NCBI GenBank assembly: GCA_028751095.1
Contig: JAQZCZ010000005.1
Span: forward strand, 1-47,123
DNA: 47,123 nucleotides
Source of the DNA: Euryarchaeota archaeon Ods01
GTDB lineage: Archaea > Halobacteriota > Halobacteria > Halobacteriales > Halorutilaceae
Reading direction: 5' to 3'
Positions 23,243 to 31,895 of this stretch are shown here, in pieces. A program made the position numbers and the translations under genes. Numbering within the stretch: the first letter of the stretch is position 1; every line of letters starts with the position of its first letter. Below the pieces are notes generated by a model. It was not told the DNA's origin, did no database searches, and was given only the letters and a program-made list of their open reading frames with translations.

Positions 23243-24660
23243 GTTTCGGTACGGAGACCGCGTATGAACTCGGCGAAAGGACCTATACGTTCCTTCATCC
23301 AACGGAGGTTCTCGACGCCGACACGTTCCATGACAGGTTCGGGTACCATCTCAACGGCGTCGGCGACCGCGCCGTATCCGTACTCCTCTCTGATAACGAA
23401 CAGATAGGCTTCACGGGTGAAGTCGAACTCCTCGTCGAGGCTCTGACAGACGCCTTCCAAGACGGTGATAGCGCGGAACAGGAGGGCGAGTTCACGGGTG
23501 ACGTGTACGGGGAAGCCGTACATAGAGTCCTGTATGTCGGTCACGAAGTTCCGCGCCGAACTGTCGACTGTCTCGTCCTTTAGGTCGTCCACCATACGCC
23601 GGAACATGACCTCGACCTCGTCGGGGTCGTAGTCGGGCGGGAGGACGCCGATACGGTCGAAGACGTCGGTCATCGCCTCTATGTCCTCGTCCTTGACCGC
23701 CTCGTAGAACTCGAACAGAGAGTCGCGTGTCTCCTCCGAGAGGCTTCCGACGAGACCGAAGTCGTAGAATACAAGGCGTCCGGCGGAGTCAACGCCGAGG
23801 TTTCCGGGATGCGGGTCGGCGTGGAAAAGACCGTCTTCGAGGACCATCTCAGCGTAGGTTCGCTGAAGCTTTTCGACGACATCGCCGCGGTCGACACCCA
23901 TCGATTCGAGAGCCTCGGCGTCGTCTATCTTGACGGATTCGACGTACTCCATCGTAATGACGCGGTCGCCCGAGAGTTCGTCGACGACCTCAGGGATGAC
24001 AACGTCAGGGTCGTCGGCGAAGTTACGCCGGAAGGTCCGCATCGTCTCCGCCTCGCGTCCGTAGTCGGTCTCACGCCGAACCGACGAGGCGAACTGGTCG
24101 ACGATATTTCCGACAGACCGCGCCGTATTCTCGTCGGCGAAACGCGTGACATAGGGCAGAAGGTTCCTGAGAAGGTTCAGGTCGGTCTCTACCGTCTCGC
24201 GTACGCCCGGGCGCAGTATCTTGACGGCGAGACGTCTTCCGTCAAGAGCCGCGACATGTACCTGTCCGAGAGACGCCGCACTTACGGGTTCGTCGTCGAA
24301 CCTGTCGAAACGTTCGAGGCTTCCGATGTCGTCCTCCAAGACGCGCCGCGCCCCCTCCCAGTCGGCGGGGGGCACGTCGTCCTGTAACTTTGACAACGTC
24401 TCGGTGTACTCGCGCGGGAGTGCGTCGGCGCGTGTCGAAAGAACCTGTCCGAGCTTGATGAAAGTCGGTCCAAGGGCGACGAAGATTTCGAGTAGACGTT
24501 CGGCGCGTCGCTCGCGTTCCTCGGGTGTAACGACGCGACCCTTCCCGAAGAACAGGTAACGTCGTCTGTCGCGTGCGTAGGCGAGAAGCAGGGGTGCGAG
24601 GTAGTAAAGCACGGCTACGAGTCGGTGTACGGCTCTTGCCCTGCTTCCCAACTTTGTCAC
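23239..24660 (-). CDS. UbiB/ABC1/ADCK atypical kinase-like protein
   Basis: A 473-aa protein with a GTG start. It has the family-defining KxGQ motif in GPTFIKLGQVLSTRADALP (Lys69, Gln72), the Ala-rich nucleotide loop AASLGQVHVA (about 128-137), Lys147 in AVKIL, HADPHPGNLG (catalytic-loop equivalent) and VFYDFGLVG (DFG). Members support quinone biosynthesis or lipid homeostasis as atypical ATPase/kinases. A hydrophobic N-terminal stretch (LVAVLYYLAPLLLAYA) suggests membrane association. I see no pair of C-terminal membrane helices, so the protein is shorter than many relatives. Confidence 0.92.
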   Translation of the reverse strand: MTKLGSRARAVHRLVAVLYYLAPLLLAYARDRRRYLFFGKGRVVTPEERERRAERLLEIFVALGPTFIKLGQVLSTRADALPREYTETLSKLQDDVPPADWEGARRVLEDDIGSLERFDRFDDEPVSAASLGQVHVAALDGRRLAVKILRPGVRETVETDLNLLRNLLPYVTRFADENTARSVGNIVDQFASSVRRETDYGREAETMRTFRRNFADDPDVVIPEVVDELSGDRVITMEYVESVKIDDAEALESMGVDRGDVVEKLQRTYAEMVLEDGLFHADPHPGNLGVDSAGRLVFYDFGLVGSLSEETRDSLFEFYEAVKDEDIEAMTDVFDRIGVLPPDYDPDEVEVMFRRMVDDLKDETVDSSARNFVTDIQDSMYGFPVHVTRELALLFRAITVLEGVCQSLDEEFDFTREAYLFVIREEYGYGAVADAVEMVPEPVMERVGVENLRWMKERIGPFAEFIRGLRTET

Positions 24661-24684
24661 CGTGACGGACGTTCGTGACGGTCT

Positions 24685-24693
24685 TACTTATAC
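24685..24693 (-). promoter_or_regulatory. box A for the UbiB-like gene
   Basis: On the minus strand GTATAAGTA is centred about 29 nt before the GTG start at 24660. Confidence 0.5.
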
Positions 24694-24759
24694 GGTGTGG
24701 CGTCTAAACACGGTCGTATATGTCGGTAGCTACTTGCACGCCGACGGCGAACCTCCTGT

Positions 24760-25032
24760 ATGAACGACGAGGTCCGTCTCTGGCTCGTCGAGAGAACTTA
24801 CTCGGACGACGAGCAGAACCTGATTATACTGACCTACGCTACGACCGACGGCGATAGATACCTGCGTAAGGAGCGCGCCCTAACGTCCTTTGACGACGAG
24901 CGCGAGACGACGGCGGCGGTCGATGTCGACAATGACTCGGTCGCCGAAGTCCGCGACGGCGAGACGCGCAAGAGGTACGCGTCGGAGGCACAGCGGATGG
25001 CTGAGGAACACGGTCCCGACGACGTGATATGA
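24760..25032 (+). CDS. conserved small haloarchaeal-type protein
   Basis: A 90-aa protein starting MNDEVRLWLVERTYSDDEQN with a compact alpha/beta pattern (LIILTYATTDGDRYLRKERA) and an acidic C-terminal helix. No Cys, no membrane segment and no domain name that I can give with certainty. Its stop overlaps the ATG of the MBL-fold gene (ATGA), so they are translationally coupled. Confidence 0.75.
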   Translation: MNDEVRLWLVERTYSDDEQNLIILTYATTDGDRYLRKERALTSFDDERETTAAVDVDNDSVAEVRDGETRKRYASEAQRMAEEHGPDDVI

Positions 25033-26009
25033 CGACGGTCGACCGTCTCAGCCTCGGAAACGAGGAGTTCGAAGGTAACAACTCGTCGTACGTCCTCCGC
25101 GGGGAGGGCGAAACCGTCCTAATCGACACGGGTGTTTCGACGCCAGAGACGCGCGACGGCTTCGTCTCGGGACTCGAAGGCGTCGGAGTCTCCGTCAGCG
25201 AGGTCGACGCCGTCTTCCTGACGCACTGGCACGCCGACCACTCGGGACTCGCGGGCTTCGTTCAGGAGGAGAGCGGCGCGCCGGTGTACGTCCACGAGGA
25301 CGACGCCGCGCTGGTCGCCGGAGACGACGCGGCATGGAAGGCGATGGACGACCGCCAGCGCCGTCTCCTTGACGACTGGGGTGTTCCTGATGGACCGCGC
25401 GACGAACTCCTCGGCTTCATCGAATCGACCTCGGACGTGTACGGCAAGCCGCCGGAGGTCAAGGAGTTCGGAGACGGCGCTGTCTTCGAGGGGGCGGGGA
25501 CGGAGCTTGAGGCGGTCGCCGCGCCCGGACATACGGCGGGTCTGACGTGTTACGGCGTCGCCAACGAGGTATTCACGGGCGACGCGCTCCTTCCCGTCTA
25601 TACGCCCAACGTCGGCGGCGCGGACGTACGTGTCGAGAAGCCGTTGGCGAGCTACCTCGACAGCCTCGTCCGTCTCGCCGGAAGAGGCTTCGGACGCGCG
25701 TATCCCGGGCACAGGAATCCGATAGAGGAGCCGAGTCGGCGCGCGGTCGAGATACTCGAACACCACCGCGACCGCGCACGACGGGTCGTCGATGTTCTCC
25801 GCAAGGACGGACCGCTCGACGCGTGGGAGGTAGGCGCTCGTCTTTTCGGAGACCTGTCGGGAATCCATATACTCCACGGTCCCGGGGAGTCGTACGCCCA
25901 TCTCGAACACATGGAGCGCGCGGGCACCGTCTCGTCCTTCCGCGACGGTACGGTGAGGTACGAAGTTGACGACCCCGAAGCTCTTGACGACGCGTTTCCC
26001 AGCCTCTGA
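25029..26009 (+). CDS. MBL-fold metallo-hydrolase with C-terminal winged-helix-like domain
   Basis: A 326-aa protein. The metal-binding signature THWHADHSG (His66, His68, Asp70, His71) is followed by AAPGHTAGL, FTGDALLP and YPGHRNPI, a full metallo-beta-lactamase-fold site. The C-terminal 75 residues (RRVVDVLRKDGPLDAWEVGA then HLEHMERAGTVSS) form a winged-helix-like domain as in LACTB2-type hydrolases. The family contains thioesterases, glyoxalase II-like enzymes and nucleases; the substrate is unknown here. It is coupled to the preceding small gene. Confidence 0.9.
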   Translation: MTTVDRLSLGNEEFEGNNSSYVLRGEGETVLIDTGVSTPETRDGFVSGLEGVGVSVSEVDAVFLTHWHADHSGLAGFVQEESGAPVYVHEDDAALVAGDDAAWKAMDDRQRRLLDDWGVPDGPRDELLGFIESTSDVYGKPPEVKEFGDGAVFEGAGTELEAVAAPGHTAGLTCYGVANEVFTGDALLPVYTPNVGGADVRVEKPLASYLDSLVRLAGRGFGRAYPGHRNPIEEPSRRAVEILEHHRDRARRVVDVLRKDGPLDAWEVGARLFGDLSGIHILHGPGESYAHLEHMERAGTVSSFRDGTVRYEVDDPEALDDAFPSL

Positions 26010-26022
26010 GAGCGTCCGATAC

Positions 26023-26030
26023 GGTTATGC
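26023..26030 (+). promoter_or_regulatory. box A for the universal stress protein gene
   Basis: GGTTATGC lies about 26 nt before the ATG at 26053. Confidence 0.45.
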
Positions 26031-26052
26031 GTCGCGCGGAAGTAGCAGGTTC

Positions 26053-26448
26053 ATGAGCAAACACGTCCTCGTACCCCTCGACGTTTCGGACCCGTCCGAA
26101 CGCGCCTTCGAGGTCGCTCTCCACGACTTCGTGGGAGAAGAAGACCGGCTGACCTTGCTCCACGTCGCCGAAAGCCTCGAAGAGTTCGAAGGCATGCCAG
26201 GCGGCGAAAGCGCCGAGGAGTTCCTCGATGAACACGTCGAGAAGGCACGCAAACGCGGCTACGACGTGACCCGCGTCTACGAGGGCGGCGAGCCGTCGCG
26301 TGAGATAGTCGGGTATGCAGAGGAGAACGACGTTGACCATGTCGTGATGGGTAGCCACGGAAGGACCGGCGCTACACGCGTCCTGTTCGGAAGCGTCGCC
26401 GAAAACGTTACTCGGCGCTCTCCTACACCCGTCACCGTCGTCCGTTAG
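26053..26448 (+). CDS. universal stress protein (UspA family)
   Basis: A 131-aa UspA domain from the ATG at 26053, which gives the family start MSKHVLVPLDVSDPSERAFE. The C-terminal ATP-binding signature is complete: VMGSHGRTGATRVLFGSVAE then NVTRRSPTPVTVV (G-2x-G-9x-G-S). It probably binds ATP and acts in stress responses; partners are unknown. Its 3' end overlaps that of the converging response-regulator gene by 4 nt. Confidence 0.93.
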   Translation: MSKHVLVPLDVSDPSERAFEVALHDFVGEEDRLTLLHVAESLEEFEGMPGGESAEEFLDEHVEKARKRGYDVTRVYEGGEPSREIVGYAEENDVDHVVMGSHGRTGATRVLFGSVAENVTRRSPTPVTVVR

Positions 26449-27374
26449 CCTTCGAGTTCTTCCCTCGCCTTCTCGCGGACCGCGCGAGAGACCTCGTACT
26501 CGGTTCCGCTGTCGAGTTCGGTTTCCTCGGTCAGGGGCTGGCGTTCTATCACGAAGGTATCGTCGAACTTGTCGTAGAAGACGGTGTTGAGAGCGCGGAG
26601 GACGCGCGAGTCTAGCCAGAATCCCTCGGCGACGAAGCTATCAGCGACTGCTTCGAGAAACTCGCGCTCGGCGGCGCTCTCCGACGGCTCTTGGTCTTCG
26701 AGCAGGTTACTGTACTTCTCTATGTTCTTCTTCGCGGCGTCGTAAAGCGGGTCATCCTCGTCGAGCCCTTCGAGACGTTCCTCCCAGCGTTCGAGTGTCT
26801 CGCGGTAGACCGCCGTTTCGCCGACGCCGTCGTTGTTCGGGGATTCAATGACCTGTTCGGCGAGAGATACGACGTGGTTCCGGAACTCATCTAAGGATTC
26901 GAGTATCCGGGCATACTCGTCGCTCTCGGCGAGTTCGGGGTCGGTCTTCTCCTCTTCAAGAGCCTCCTTCTTCGACAGAAGGGAGAAGTACTCCTGCGTC
27001 TCGGGACCGGCTTCCTCTATCGTCAGCATCCGCTCAACGGTGTCGTGGAGGTCGCCCTTCGAGACGGGCTTGACGACGTAGTCGTTGAACCCCATTTCGA
27101 GTATGTCGAAGTCGGGTTCGACAGCCGAGACCATGGCAACGGGACATCCGTAGCCGTCGGCACGTATCTCGTCGAGAAACTCGTCGCCCGACATCCCGGG
27201 AAGGCGTCTGTCGAGAAGGACGGCGTCAACCGTGTCGTCCATCTTTTCGAGTGCTTCCTCACCGTCGTAGGCGGTCCGAACCTCGTACTCTTCGCTTAGC
27301 CAAGCGGCGTAGAGGTCGGCGAGGTCCTCCTCGTCCTCGACGACGAGAACGACGGCGTCAGTCACCGGCGTCAC
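26445..27374 (-). CDS. response regulator: REC + HalX + C-terminal extension
   Basis: A 309-aa protein. Residues 8-120 are a receiver domain with acidic pocket Glu13/Asp14, phospho-acceptor Asp55 (VLLDRRLPGMSGDEF) and Lys102 (YVVKPVSKGDL). HalX follows: YFSLLSKKEALEEEKTDPEL with a helical region to about residue 180. A further 120 residues, helical and acidic, are not recognised. HalX proteins have no classical DNA-binding domain, so output is probably protein-protein contact. It is the last gene of the kinase operon, overlapping the upstream kinase by 17 nt. Confidence 0.9.
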   Translation of the reverse strand: MTPVTDAVVLVVEDEEDLADLYAAWLSEEYEVRTAYDGEEALEKMDDTVDAVLLDRRLPGMSGDEFLDEIRADGYGCPVAMVSAVEPDFDILEMGFNDYVVKPVSKGDLHDTVERMLTIEEAGPETQEYFSLLSKKEALEEEKTDPELAESDEYARILESLDEFRNHVVSLAEQVIESPNNDGVGETAVYRETLERWEERLEGLDEDDPLYDAAKKNIEKYSNLLEDQEPSESAAEREFLEAVADSFVAEGFWLDSRVLRALNTVFYDKFDDTFVIERQPLTEETELDSGTEYEVSRAVREKAREELEG

Positions 27375-28392
27375 CTCCCGCGAGGGGTAGCTCTATTACG
27401 AAGGCGGCTCCTCCGGCTTCGCTTTCCTCTATCCATACGTCGCCGCCGTAGCCACGTACCACGGTGTCGACGAGATGTAGACCGAATCCCGCGGCGGGAT
27501 GTTCGAGTCCCTCGGCGCTCCTCCCGAAGACGGCGTCGCGTTTCTCGGGAGGAATCCCGGGTCCGTTGTCGGCTATACGGAGACGGACGGCTTCGTCGTC
27601 AGCTTCGGCAGTAACCTCTATACGCACATCTTCGCCGCAGTGTTCGACGGCGTTGTCGAAGATGTTGCTGAGAACCGACGAGAGAAGGGTGTTCGCGCGC
27701 ACCTTGACCGACGGCATGTCGCCGACAGTGACATCGTCTATACCGTGGACGTTACGGCAACGTTCGACCTCCTCAGCGACGACCTCGTCTAGAGGGACGG
27801 TTTCGAGGTCGTCGGTTCCCTCATCGGTCACAGCTTCGACGAAGTCGCGGGCTGTCGATGTCAGGTTGACAGTGTGTTTCGTTGTCTTGAGTATACGTTC
27901 GAGTATCTCGTCGCCCTCGTCGTCAACGTGGTTGCGTAGCTCCTCCGCCCATCCGAGAACGACGTTCATATCGTTACGTATGTCGTGTCTCATGATACGG
28001 TTGACCAGAACGAGCTGTTCCTTCGTCCGTTCGAGCTGTCTCTGTGCCTCGACGGTGCCGGTTATGTCACGGACGTAGACGGAGGTACCGTCTTCGGACG
28101 GATGGACGCAGACACAGAACCATCTGTCAAGGGGTTCGTGGTAGTAATGGAACTCGTCGGATTCGTCGGACGACTTGGCGTCACGGAACCTCCGTTCGAA
28201 CTTAGTTCCGGCTAACTCAGGGAATGCGTCCCATATGGTCTCCTCAAGGAGTTCGTCCCTCGGTGTACCTAGTATCTCCTCGCCTCTGCTGTTGACGTAC
28301 GTGAAACGCCAGTCGTCGTCAAGCGCGTAGAAGCCGTCCGAAACGCGTTCGAGAACGTCGTCGGCTGTTAGGTCTTCCTTCTGTATTACCAT
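27358..28392 (-). CDS. PAS-domain sensor histidine kinase
   Basis: A 344-aa soluble kinase. PAS domain at about residues 8-115 (FYALDDDWRFTYVNSRGEEI onward to TSVYVRDITG). Phospho-acceptor His136 in IMRHDIRNDMNVV. ATP-binding N box NIFDNAVEHC, G1 IADNGPGIP and G2 GFGLHLVDTVV. No membrane helix, so it senses an internal or diffusible signal. It overlaps the upstream hybrid kinase by 7 nt and the downstream response regulator by 17 nt, arguing for a single signalling unit. Confidence 0.93.
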   Translation of the reverse strand: MVIQKEDLTADDVLERVSDGFYALDDDWRFTYVNSRGEEILGTPRDELLEETIWDAFPELAGTKFERRFRDAKSSDESDEFHYYHEPLDRWFCVCVHPSEDGTSVYVRDITGTVEAQRQLERTKEQLVLVNRIMRHDIRNDMNVVLGWAEELRNHVDDEGDEILERILKTTKHTVNLTSTARDFVEAVTDEGTDDLETVPLDEVVAEEVERCRNVHGIDDVTVGDMPSVKVRANTLLSSVLSNIFDNAVEHCGEDVRIEVTAEADDEAVRLRIADNGPGIPPEKRDAVFGRSAEGLEHPAAGFGLHLVDTVVRGYGGDVWIEESEAGGAAFVIELPLAGGDAGD

Positions 28393-31300
28393 GTCTTACC
28401 TCCGTTGTGCGAGTTGCCCAGCGAGACAGTTACGACGTTGCCGCGCGGCTCGTTTTCCTCAAACGACAGCGTGCCGCCTGAACGCCGGACAACCCAGTGT
28501 ACGAACCACAGTCCGAGTCCGCTTCCGTGGTAGAGAGGACCTTCTGCCTCAGCTGTCAGTACGTCGACCTCCATCTGTGGAATACGCGGTCCGTTGTCCG
28601 CGACACGGACCTCAGTCCTGTCGTCGACAACCTCAGCCGAGACAACGACCTCAGGAGTCTCGGCGTCGTTGTGGACAACGGCGTTCTCGACGAGTCCAGC
28701 GAGCGCCCTCTCAAAACGGCTGGAGACGCGTAACGTCTGCGTCTCGCCGACCTCAGCTCGTATATCGGTGTCGGGATGGTCATGGAGTGCCGAGTCAACG
28801 ACACGACGGGCGACGGCGGAAACGTCAACCTCCTCGTAGGTCGGCGACTGCGTGAGTATCTCGATTATACGGCGCTCCTTGTCTGCTTTTTCGAGCAGGT
28901 CGTCACATCTCTCGACGATTCCGTCGGTGTACCTCTCAACGGCTTCGCCGTTGGTCTCCGCAAGCGTCTGTGCGTACCCACGTACTACGTTGAGGTCGTT
29001 CCGGAGGTTATGGCGTAGGACACGGTCGATTACGCGCATATGCTGTTCGCGCTCCTTCCTTTCGGTCACGTCCTGCTGGTATCCGACGTAGTTGATGACC
29101 TCGCCCGAGTCGTCGAAGACAGGGGAGATAGCGACACGGTTCCAGAACTCGGAGCCGTCCTTGCGGTAGTTGAGGAGTTCGACCTCGACGGTATCCTCGG
29201 CATCTATCGCCTCACGCATCCTTCGGACGGGTTCAGGGTCGGTCTTCTCGCCCTGAAGGAAGCGGCAGTCACGTCCGAGAACCTCGTCCTCGGCGTATCC
29301 TGTTACTTTCTCGAAATACTTGTTCACGTAGACGAGCGGGTTGTCGCCGCTTCCGGGTTCAGATATGCTGATGCCGACGGGAGCCTCCTCGATAGCTCGG
29401 ACGCGCCGGTGAAGTTCACGCTCGCGCTCCTTGCGGTCGGTTATATCGCGCCCTATGCTCAGAACCGCCGTCTCGTCGCGGTAGGTTATCAGGCTGGAGC
29501 TAATCTCGACGGGGATACGTTCGCCGTCGGCGGTTTCGTGAGCGGTCTCGAAGTTCTGTATCCCGTCTTCGGGCATGTTTTCGATGAGGGAGCTTACTTT
29601 GTCGTCTTCGAGACCCGTATCGATATCGTACGGCGTCATAGAGAGGAGTTGGTCCCGCGGATAGCCGAGCGTCTCGACGACGGCGTCGTTGACCGACAGG
29701 AACCTGTTTTCGTCGAGACCAATCACGAATACCATATCGTTCATGCCGTCGATTAGCTCCTCGTACTCGTCGCGGGACCGACGAAGCTCCTGTTCGCGCT
29801 CCTTGCGGTCGGTGATGTCGCGCGATGTCAGAAGGACGCCGTCTAGTTCGTCGGTCGGCTCGTGTCTCCCGACCACCTCGACCCAGACAGGTGAGCCGTC
29901 GGCGCGTCTCATCCTTAGCTCTATGCCGTCGAGTTCATCGTCCCCTCCCTCGACAAGGCTGTTGAACCTCTCCAAAGCGGTGTCCATATCGTCGGGATGG
30001 ACATAGTCGAAGACGTTGTCGCCTATCCAAGCCTCTTGGTCAACCCCGAGAACGTCCTCGATCGAGGGACTGTGGTAGAGTATCGTACCATCCTCGCCGA
30101 GATGCGTAATTATGTCGGTCGTGCTGTTGACGTAAGCCTCATACCGCCTGAGTTCGCGCTCCCGTTCCCGCCTTTCGGTCACGTCATGGGCTAGGACGAA
30201 GAGCGATTCGACCTCGCCAGTACCGTCCTCAACGGGATAGATGACGCCGCTACTGACGTACTTCTCAGTTTCTCCGCCGGTGCGTTCCAGTTCCATCTCG
30301 AAATCAACGTAATCGCCCTCGGCGGCGCGGAGTATCTTCCCCTTCACCTCGTCCTCGACTCCGGTCGACCAAGGGGTTTCCCAGAAAGGTTCGCCGATAA
30401 ACTCGTCGGAGTCGACGTGGATATACTCCATCGCCTTCTGGTTAACGTCTATCAGCCGTCCGTCGGGGTCGAGAAGACCTGTGAGCGTGTTAGGGTCCTC
30501 GAAGACGGCGTCGTACCTCCGTTTCGTATTTTCGAGTTCGTCACGTTCCCTGAGTGCGCGCTCGGCAAAAGCGATGTCGTCGGCGAGTTCCTCGACGAGT
30601 TCTTTCTCATCGGCATCGAAGGCGTGTGACCTGTCGGCGTACAGGTTGAGGACGCCGTACAGTTCGCCGTCGTGTATGAGAGGTACGGCGGCGCTCGACC
30701 GGTATCCGCGTTCGAGTGCGGCGTCGCGCCAAGGCTCGTACTTCGGGTCCTCGGGTATGTTCTGCATAACCTGTGTCTCCCGCGTCCTGAACGCGCGTCC
30801 GGTAGGTCCCTGTCCGGTCGACTCCTCGTCGACGGTTATCTCGACCTCGTCGAGATAGTCGTCCTCGTAGCCCCCGGAGGCGCGCGAAACGACGTTTCCG
30901 TCTTCGTCCGCTCCGCCTATCCAAGCGAGAAGGTACGGTTCGGAGTCGGCAAGCGTCTCGCAGACGTTCCGTTCGAGTTCCTCGACCGTCGAGGCGTTGA
31001 TTACCGCGCGGTTGACACGCCGGAAGACATCGTTGACGCGCGCGAGTTCGTGGAGACGCTCCTCGACGGAGATACGTCTGGAGATACGGCGGAGAACGAC
31101 GACGGTCGAAGGCTCGCCGTTCCAGACGACGCGGACGGCGTTGAGTTCGACGGGAAACGAAGAGCCTCCGACGGTCACCCTTTCCTCGGCTCTCTCGGCG
31201 TAACCGTCGCCCGCCTCGACAGACGAGACGAGTTCGTCGACACCGTCCGTCTCCTCGAAACACGCGGCGAACTGCGCACCCGTCGCGGAGTCGGCGCTCT

Positions 31301-31808
31301 CGAAGCCAAGGCTGTCTACGGCGGCAGGGTTGGCGTAGACGACGTTTCCTTCACGCAGTACGACGACGGGGTCGAGCATGGCGTCGAGTACGGCTTCGGC
31401 GCTCGTCCCGACGGTGCTAGTCCGACCGAGAGAAACGGCACTTTCTACGAGTCTTCCGAGGCGTTTCCAGCGGTCGGCAGAGTCCACCGAGAGACAGTCA
31501 GTAACGCGTGCCGAGACTGCACGCGAGACGGATTCGTCGTCTTCCTCGTCGGTGAGAAGCAAGAACGGCATGTCGGGACGGCGGACACGGAGGGCTTCAA
31601 GGAGAACGACGCCCGAAACGTCGGGCAGGTCGGCGTCGCTAACCACGCAGTCGAAGCCGTCGTCGAGGAGTTCGACAGCGTCGGCGACGGTGCGCGCCGT
31701 CACAACTTCGGCGGCGGCGTGTTCGGGGAGGTGACGGACGGCTTCTTGGGCACGCTCCTCGTCCGCCGTGACATAGAGCAGGCTGACCTCCCCTATTTCG
31801 TGTGTCAT
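28386..31808 (-). CDS. hybrid multi-PAS/GAF histidine kinase with a LOV-type PAS domain
   Basis: A 1140-aa soluble protein. In order: an N-terminal receiver-like domain (1-125, VVSDADLPDVSG with Asp58), a PAS (about 135-245), a GAF (about 265-420), then PAS domains at about 430-545, 555-668 and 680-790, and a last PAS at 800-915 with the LOV signature. In that one GRDCRFLQGEKTDP carries Cys848, and NYRKDGSEFWN and YVGYQQDVTER supply the flavin-contacting Asn and Gln positions. The kinase core has His933 (VLRHNLRNDLNVV), N box GLVENAVVHND, DNGPRIP and GSGLGLWFVHWV. Charged signal-helix linkers (DITDRKERE type) join the PAS units. A blue-light sensor is likely, with oxygen or redox inputs possible. 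Confidence 0.93.
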   Translation of the reverse strand: MTHEIGEVSLLYVTADEERAQEAVRHLPEHAAAEVVTARTVADAVELLDDGFDCVVSDADLPDVSGVVLLEALRVRRPDMPFLLLTDEEDDESVSRAVSARVTDCLSVDSADRWKRLGRLVESAVSLGRTSTVGTSAEAVLDAMLDPVVVLREGNVVYANPAAVDSLGFESADSATGAQFAACFEETDGVDELVSSVEAGDGYAERAEERVTVGGSSFPVELNAVRVVWNGEPSTVVVLRRISRRISVEERLHELARVNDVFRRVNRAVINASTVEELERNVCETLADSEPYLLAWIGGADEDGNVVSRASGGYEDDYLDEVEITVDEESTGQGPTGRAFRTRETQVMQNIPEDPKYEPWRDAALERGYRSSAAVPLIHDGELYGVLNLYADRSHAFDADEKELVEELADDIAFAERALRERDELENTKRRYDAVFEDPNTLTGLLDPDGRLIDVNQKAMEYIHVDSDEFIGEPFWETPWSTGVEDEVKGKILRAAEGDYVDFEMELERTGGETEKYVSSGVIYPVEDGTGEVESLFVLAHDVTERRERERELRRYEAYVNSTTDIITHLGEDGTILYHSPSIEDVLGVDQEAWIGDNVFDYVHPDDMDTALERFNSLVEGGDDELDGIELRMRRADGSPVWVEVVGRHEPTDELDGVLLTSRDITDRKEREQELRRSRDEYEELIDGMNDMVFVIGLDENRFLSVNDAVVETLGYPRDQLLSMTPYDIDTGLEDDKVSSLIENMPEDGIQNFETAHETADGERIPVEISSSLITYRDETAVLSIGRDITDRKERERELHRRVRAIEEAPVGISISEPGSGDNPLVYVNKYFEKVTGYAEDEVLGRDCRFLQGEKTDPEPVRRMREAIDAEDTVEVELLNYRKDGSEFWNRVAISPVFDDSGEVINYVGYQQDVTERKEREQHMRVIDRVLRHNLRNDLNVVRGYAQTLAETNGEAVERYTDGIVERCDDLLEKADKERRIIEILTQSPTYEEVDVSAVARRVVDSALHDHPDTDIRAEVGETQTLRVSSRFERALAGLVENAVVHNDAETPEVVVSAEVVDDRTEVRVADNGPRIPQMEVDVLTAEAEGPLYHGSGLGLWFVHWVVRRSGGTLSFEENEPRGNVVTVSLGNSHNGGKTW
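30060..30063. other. one of two GATC tetranucleotides found
   Basis: GATC inside CGATCG, in the kinase gene, in Ser-Ile codons TCG-ATC. The other copy found is at 40128. Confidence 0.8.
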
Positions 31809-31836
31809 TCGATGGGTGAAGTAAACGACTGAGGCG

Positions 31837-31845
31837 ACATATACC
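31837..31845 (-). promoter_or_regulatory. box A for the signalling operon
   Basis: On the minus strand GGTATATGT is centred 33 nt before the ATG at 31808. Confidence 0.55.
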
Positions 31846-31855
31846 TACCGGCGAC

Positions 31856-31871
31856 CTCAAAGGTATTTGAG
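31856..31871. promoter_or_regulatory. inverted repeat over the pilB-like gene's box A
   Basis: CTCAAA-GGTA-TTTGAG is a perfect 16-bp inverted repeat with a 4-nt spacer. Its centre is about 32 nt before the ATG at 31896, so it coincides with the expected TATA position (GGTATTTG). A dimeric regulator bound here would block or recruit TBP. It lies in the divergent spacer with the LOV-kinase operon. Confidence 0.55.
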
Positions 31872-31895
31872 CGTGCGGGCTAAAGATAGTTCAGA

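Noticed and set aside
30672-31832. 386-codon open frame on the plus strand
   Set aside because: It lies antisense inside the multi-PAS kinase; GC-rich codon bias opens such shadow frames and the kinase has clear domains.
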